Source: an uncultured Opitutales bacterium
GTDB taxonomy: Bacteria > Verrucomicrobiota > Verrucomicrobiia > Opitutales > UBA2995
DNA length: 9,592 nt
Reading direction: 5' to 3'
Assembly (NCBI GenBank): GCA_937920335.1
Contig: CALGUT010000124.1
Coordinates: forward strand, 1-9,592
Shown: one piece after another, positions 6,301 through 9,592 of the stretch
Layout: each line of letters starts with the position of its first letter
Numbering within the stretch: the first letter of the stretch is position 1
The notes under the pieces: generated by a model
Seen by the model: only the letters and a program-made list of their open reading frames with translations
Told to the model about the DNA's origin: nothing
Database searches by the model: none
Program-made: the position numbers and the translations under genes

Positions 6301-7530
6301 ATGAAACCAATCTCCTTTCGTTCTATCACATCCGTGTTCGGATCCATTGGAATCTACCTTGCTTTAGGTATCGCCCTTAGCGCTACCGACTGGCCAAAAT
6401 GGCTGGGACCCAACGAAAACAATCAGGTAGCCGCCGCTGACAACTTTGATCCGAACCTCGATAACTGGAAAATTGCCTGGCAAAAGAATGTGGGACTCGG
6501 CTACTCGAGTGTTACCACGTTTCAAGGGAAGGTGTATACCATGGGACACGATGGTAGATCCAAAGAAACGATCGCGGCCTTCGATCATACCACCGGTGAA
6601 GAGCTTTGGAGCTACACTTATGAAGGTGACCTAATCCCCTCCATGCACGTCGGCGGTCCGAATGCCTCGGTATTGATCAGCGATGGCCATGCCTACGCTG
6701 TCAGCAAAGATGGACAAGTCATCTGCCTCGACGCTAACACTGGAAAACAAGTGTGGAACGCCTACCTGACTGAACTGCTTGGTATCGATGTTCCCAAGTG
6801 GGGCTTTGGCAGTTCACCCGTCGCGTTCCGAAATGAGATTATCGTAAGCGCTGGGAAAGTAATCGCTTTCGACAAACAGTCCGGATCAGTTAACTGGATC
6901 TCCCCGGATACCCGCAAGCCCGGTTACGGTACTCCCATTATCTTTGATCGCAATCGCGAAAACTTCATTGCCGCTACCGATGCAGGCGGACTATCGATAC
7001 TTAGGATTTCTAATGGTGTAGAGGTTGCCCGCAAAGACATGCGCGTGAAGTTCGATGTATTTTTAACCTCTCCGGCCATCTTCGAAGGCGGCAACAAAAT
7101 ACTCTTGTTCAATAATTCGTTTTCTGAGCTTTACAGCTTCGATGGGAAAGCCCTCTCGGTCGATTGGAGTGACCGGAAACTTCAAAACACCCTCCACGGT
7201 TCTGTCCGACTCGGAGATAGCATCTACGGGATGAATGGCGGCCACAAAAACAAAAAGACCTCCCTCTTCTCACGCAATTTCTCCGATGGCTCTGAACAGT
7301 GGGTCGTACCGAATTATGGATACGCGAGTATGATCGCTGTCGGTGACACCTTGGTCATACTCACTGAGGACGGAGAACTCGTGACTGCCCCCGCCAACTC
7401 AGACAGCTATCAGGAAATTTCCCGCAAAAAACTGTTGGATGGCATCTGTTGGACCACCCCGACCTACGCAGAGGAAAAGATTTATATCCGTAACGAGCAC
7501 GGTGTTTTGATCGTCTTGGATAAGATTTAA
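6301..7530 (+). CDS. Secreted PQQ-like beta-propeller repeat protein, first tandem copy
   Basis: The protein has 409 residues. A Sec signal peptide is visible (Lys2 and Arg7, then a hydrophobic stretch to about residue 26, with likely cleavage near ALSA-TDW, residues 26-31). The mature protein opens with DWPKWLGPNENN (30-41), a variant of the 'W..W.GP.R..' motif of PVC-type PQQ-like propellers. Blade motifs are AFDHTTGEELW (93-103), CLDANTGKQVW (142-152) and AFDKQSGSVNW (189-199), with WGFGSSP (167-173) shared with the downstream paralogue. No dehydrogenase active-site signature or lipobox is evident, so a periplasmic scaffold or binding role is more likely than an enzyme; the function is unknown. 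The start ATG has no ribosome binding site. The gene is divergent from the sulfatase gene and 33 nt before the chosen start of its paralogue, so probably an operon. Confidence 0.9.
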   Translation: MKPISFRSITSVFGSIGIYLALGIALSATDWPKWLGPNENNQVAAADNFDPNLDNWKIAWQKNVGLGYSSVTTFQGKVYTMGHDGRSKETIAAFDHTTGEELWSYTYEGDLIPSMHVGGPNASVLISDGHAYAVSKDGQVICLDANTGKQVWNAYLTELLGIDVPKWGFGSSPVAFRNEIIVSAGKVIAFDKQSGSVNWISPDTRKPGYGTPIIFDRNRENFIAATDAGGLSILRISNGVEVARKDMRVKFDVFLTSPAIFEGGNKILLFNNSFSELYSFDGKALSVDWSDRKLQNTLHGSVRLGDSIYGMNGGHKNKKTSLFSRNFSDGSEQWVVPNYGYASMIAVGDTLVILTEDGELVTAPANSDSYQEISRKKLLDGICWTTPTYAEEKIYIRNEHGVLIVLDKI

Positions 7531-7563
7531 GGATTCCCTCACCATTTAACCAGGAACATGCAA

Positions 7564-8799
7564 ATGAATCTTTCTGTACGGGTCCATCCGTCTAAATCCA
7601 TTTGCATGGCGGTCAGTATAAGCCTTCTGCAGCTCATAACGAACGCCTTTGGTTCTGACTGGAGTACGTGGTTGGGTCCGCATGAAGATAACACGACAAA
7701 ATCCGCTAACGGATTTGAAACTGATCTGAGTAAGTGGACAGTCGCATGGAAAACCGAAGTCGGTCGCGGATACTCGACGATCACCACCCACGGTAACCGG
7801 GCATTCACCAAAGGTCACGACGAAGCGTCTCATGAGGCCGTATACTGCTTCGATATCGAAAGTGGCCAAACGATTTGGAGGCACTCCTATGAAGCAGCAC
7901 TTATGCCCCGCGCCCACGGCGGCGGACCCAATGCATCGGTTGTAATCGATGAGGACCGCGTTTACGCCACCAGTAAAGACGGGCAACTTCACTGTCTCAG
8001 GGTCGACAGCGGCGAGGTCGTGTGGAGGGTCGACCTGCCTAATGCATTGGGCATGGACGTACCAAGCTGGGGATTCGGAAGTTCACCGATAATCTACGGA
8101 GACCAGTTGATACTCGGTGCCGGACGGATCATATCTTTTGATAAGATGACGGGAAAGATCAATTGGGTCAGTGAAACCGAACGCAGGGCCAGCTACGGAA
8201 CACCTGTCATATTTACCTATAACCATGAGGACTTCATTGCCGCCATGCACGGAAATGGCTTCTTCATCGTCAAAGCAAATAGTGGAGAAGAAGTAACTGA
8301 AAAACGGATAACCACCAAGTCCAACGTTGTGTCCAATACCCCGTTTGTTTTTGAAGGTGGGGAACGGATCTTTATTCATACCAACGCGTTTTCAGAGGTG
8401 CTACGATTTGACGGTACAGATATCGAAATCGAGTGGATCGATCGTAAGCTCCAAAACTCACAAACAGCAGCCGTGATGGTCGGTGGCGTTCTCTACGGGT
8501 TGAATGGGTTACCCGAAAATGACCGTACCCGAATCTACGCCCGCAACCCCAACACCGGAGAAGCCTACTGGTCCATTCCCGACTTTGGTTTTGGTAGCCT
8601 GATCGCAGTTGACGAAACGCTACTGATCCTAACGGACCATGGAGAACTGGTGACGGCAACCGCGAACCAAGAGTCCTATCAAGAGATTTCTCGCAGAATG
8701 ATTCTCGAACCGACCTGTTGGACGAAGCCGATTTATGCAAACGGTAGGATTTTCGCTCGGAATGACGCAGGACAGGTTATTTGCTTGGTTCAGGATTAA
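7564..8799 (+). CDS. Secreted PQQ-like beta-propeller repeat protein, second tandem copy
   Basis: ATG 7564 is preferred over ATG 7558 because AGGA at 7552-7555 lies 8 nt before it, against 2 nt for the other; the difference is two residues. From 7564 the protein has 411 residues. The signal peptide has a basic n-region with Arg6 and Lys11 and a hydrophobic stretch ICMAVSISLLQLITNAFG (13-30). The mature part opens SDWSTWLGPHEDN (31-43). Blade motifs are CFDIESGQTIW (95-105) and CLRVDSGEVVW (144-154), with WGFGSSP (169-175). By eye about half the residues match the upstream copy, co-linear along the whole length, so the pair arose by an old tandem duplication. The two best-kept segments are GGPNASV plus SKDGQ in the first third and ELVTA.AN..SYQEISR near the C-terminus. 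Its function is unknown; no catalytic motif is seen. Confidence 0.9.
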   Translation: MNLSVRVHPSKSICMAVSISLLQLITNAFGSDWSTWLGPHEDNTTKSANGFETDLSKWTVAWKTEVGRGYSTITTHGNRAFTKGHDEASHEAVYCFDIESGQTIWRHSYEAALMPRAHGGGPNASVVIDEDRVYATSKDGQLHCLRVDSGEVVWRVDLPNALGMDVPSWGFGSSPIIYGDQLILGAGRIISFDKMTGKINWVSETERRASYGTPVIFTYNHEDFIAAMHGNGFFIVKANSGEEVTEKRITTKSNVVSNTPFVFEGGERIFIHTNAFSEVLRFDGTDIEIEWIDRKLQNSQTAAVMVGGVLYGLNGLPENDRTRIYARNPNTGEAYWSIPDFGFGSLIAVDETLLILTDHGELVTATANQESYQEISRRMILEPTCWTKPIYANGRIFARNDAGQVICLVQD

Positions 8800-8813
8800 C
8801 CGCCTGAATAGCC

Positions 8814-9512
8814 ATGGATAAAAAACCCAAGATTGCCGTTCTAACCGGTGCAGGAATCAGTGCAGAGAGTGGACTGTCCACCTTTCGCGATAGTGATGGA
8901 CTCTGGGAGAAATACCCCGTCTACGACGTCGCCACACCCGAAGCATGGTCAAAAAACCCCGCTCTCGTTCTAGAGTTTTACAACCAACGTCGCCGGAAAG
9001 TAGCAGAGGCAAAACCCAACGCCGCTCACCACGCTTTAGTGGAACTCGAAAGCGCCTACGACGTGACCATCGTCACGCAAAACGTGGACGACCTGCATGA
9101 ACGAGCAGGCTCCTCACAGGTCATACACGTTCACGGCCTAATCACCCAGGCTCGCAGCACAAAGGATCCCAATCTGATCTTCGACATCCGTTACAACAAT
9201 ATCGGGCTGGACGACCGCTGCCCCCTTGGAAGCCCATTGCGCCCTCACATCGTATGGTTCGGCGAATCCGTGCAACATTTCGAAGAAGGAGCAGCCTCTG
9301 TCGAAACGGCTGACAAAGTCATGGTCATAGGAACGTCTCTCACCGTCTACCCCGCTGCAGGGATGGCAGACCTTGCACGACCGGAAGCAGAAAAAGTCCT
9401 GGTAACTTTGGAAAGCGATTTCATTCCTACCGGTTTCATACACTATCCTCAAAAGGCGGCCGAGATCGTACCATCGATAGTCAAAGATTGGATTGCAGGC
9501 ATAAAGGCCTAA
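8814..9512 (+). CDS. cobB: Sir2-family NAD-dependent protein deacylase (zinc-cysteine-less CobB type)
   Basis: This 232-residue cytoplasmic sirtuin should remove acyl groups from lysines using NAD. NAD-binding motifs are TGAGISAESGLSTFRD (11-26), TQNVDDLHERAG (88-99) and GTSLTVYPAAG (173-183); the catalytic His is 107 in HVHG. Tyr56 and Arg59 in FYNQR match the YxxR pair that binds acidic acyl groups in SIRT5/CobB-type desuccinylases. The small-domain cysteines that normally bind zinc are missing: Cys136 is the only cysteine in the protein, and the first site reads ARSTKDPN (113-120). I recall a similar cysteine-poor clade in Bacteroidota. LRPHIVWFGE (142-151) is intact, so activity is plausible. 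The gene starts 14 nt after the second propeller gene, without a Shine-Dalgarno sequence, and is probably in the same transcript. The symbol is by family. Confidence 0.93.
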   Translation: MDKKPKIAVLTGAGISAESGLSTFRDSDGLWEKYPVYDVATPEAWSKNPALVLEFYNQRRRKVAEAKPNAAHHALVELESAYDVTIVTQNVDDLHERAGSSQVIHVHGLITQARSTKDPNLIFDIRYNNIGLDDRCPLGSPLRPHIVWFGESVQHFEEGAASVETADKVMVIGTSLTVYPAAGMADLARPEAEKVLVTLESDFIPTGFIHYPQKAAEIVPSIVKDWIAGIKA

Positions 9513-9592
9513 CCGTCAATTTGCATCGAAGACATCCACCGCAGATTCAACTAACAAGTGCAAGAGGCTAGAGGCCCATTATTATCGTTAGT
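9513..9592. other. Right-edge intergenic segment, nothing firm
   Basis: These 80 bases after the sirtuin stop hold no convincing terminator hairpin with a U-run. A minus-strand frame is open from the edge to a TAG at 9551-9553 (13 sense codons), which could be the tail of a convergent gene but cannot be supported from this length. Confidence 0.3.

Noticed and set aside
7546..7992. 148-residue open frame on minus, antisense to the second propeller gene
   Set aside because: It has no family resemblance and the opposite strand carries a clear conserved gene with a signal peptide.
9550..9592. ACTAAC / GTTAGT inverted repeat and a short open minus-strand frame at the right edge
   Set aside because: A six-base match over about 30 nt is expected by chance, and 13 open codons are too few to call a gene end.

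Overview
The window looks like an accessory carbohydrate-use locus from a bacterium of the PVC group, most likely Verrucomicrobiota, with Planctomycetota or Lentisphaerota as alternatives. That reading is inference. It rests on three PQQ-like beta-propeller proteins of the 'W..W.GP' / 'W.GFRG.NRD' type, an extracellular Cys-type sulfatase, a DUF1080 protein with a conserved N-terminal extension, a ThuA-like protein, roughly balanced base composition, and the near absence of Shine-Dalgarno sequences. No rRNA, tRNA, CRISPR array, transposase, phage gene or origin was seen.

Leftward half (minus strand, read from about 6260 down to 1). A sulfatase (4708-6183) is followed by a ThuA-like protein (4026-4688), a DUF1080 / 3-keto-glycoside hydrolase-like protein (3265-4008) and a UgpC/MalK-type sugar ABC ATPase (2099-3235), with gaps of only 17-29 nt. 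After a 155-nt gap comes a five-helix membrane protein with a PQQ-like propeller (213-1943). At the left edge is the 5' end of a gene not evident as a long ORF: a lipoprotein-type solute-binding protein whose mature N-terminus resembles polyol/sugar binding proteins (1-117, cut by the window edge). Together these suggest desulfation of a sulfated glycan or glycoside outside the cytoplasm, ABC uptake, and cytoplasmic handling of the sugar by the ThuA/DUF1080 pair. The permeases would be expected beyond the left edge.

Rightward half (plus strand, 6301-9512). Two tandem paralogous secreted PQQ-like propeller proteins (6301-7530 and 7564-8799) are followed 14 nt later by a Sir2-family NAD-dependent deacylase (8814-9512). 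The sirtuin lacks the usual zinc-binding cysteines but keeps the Tyr/Arg pair associated with acidic-acyl-lysine substrates.

The two halves diverge from a short region (about 6238-6300) in which candidate -10 boxes for both directions overlap. The observation most worth a second look is a (CT)6 tract inside the signal-peptide codons of the solute-binding protein. Two overlapping start codons lie just upstream in different frames. The one out of frame at the present repeat number would give a better lipoprotein signal peptide if the tract were one unit shorter or two units longer. This may be a phase-variation switch, a fixed frameshift or a repeat-length error.
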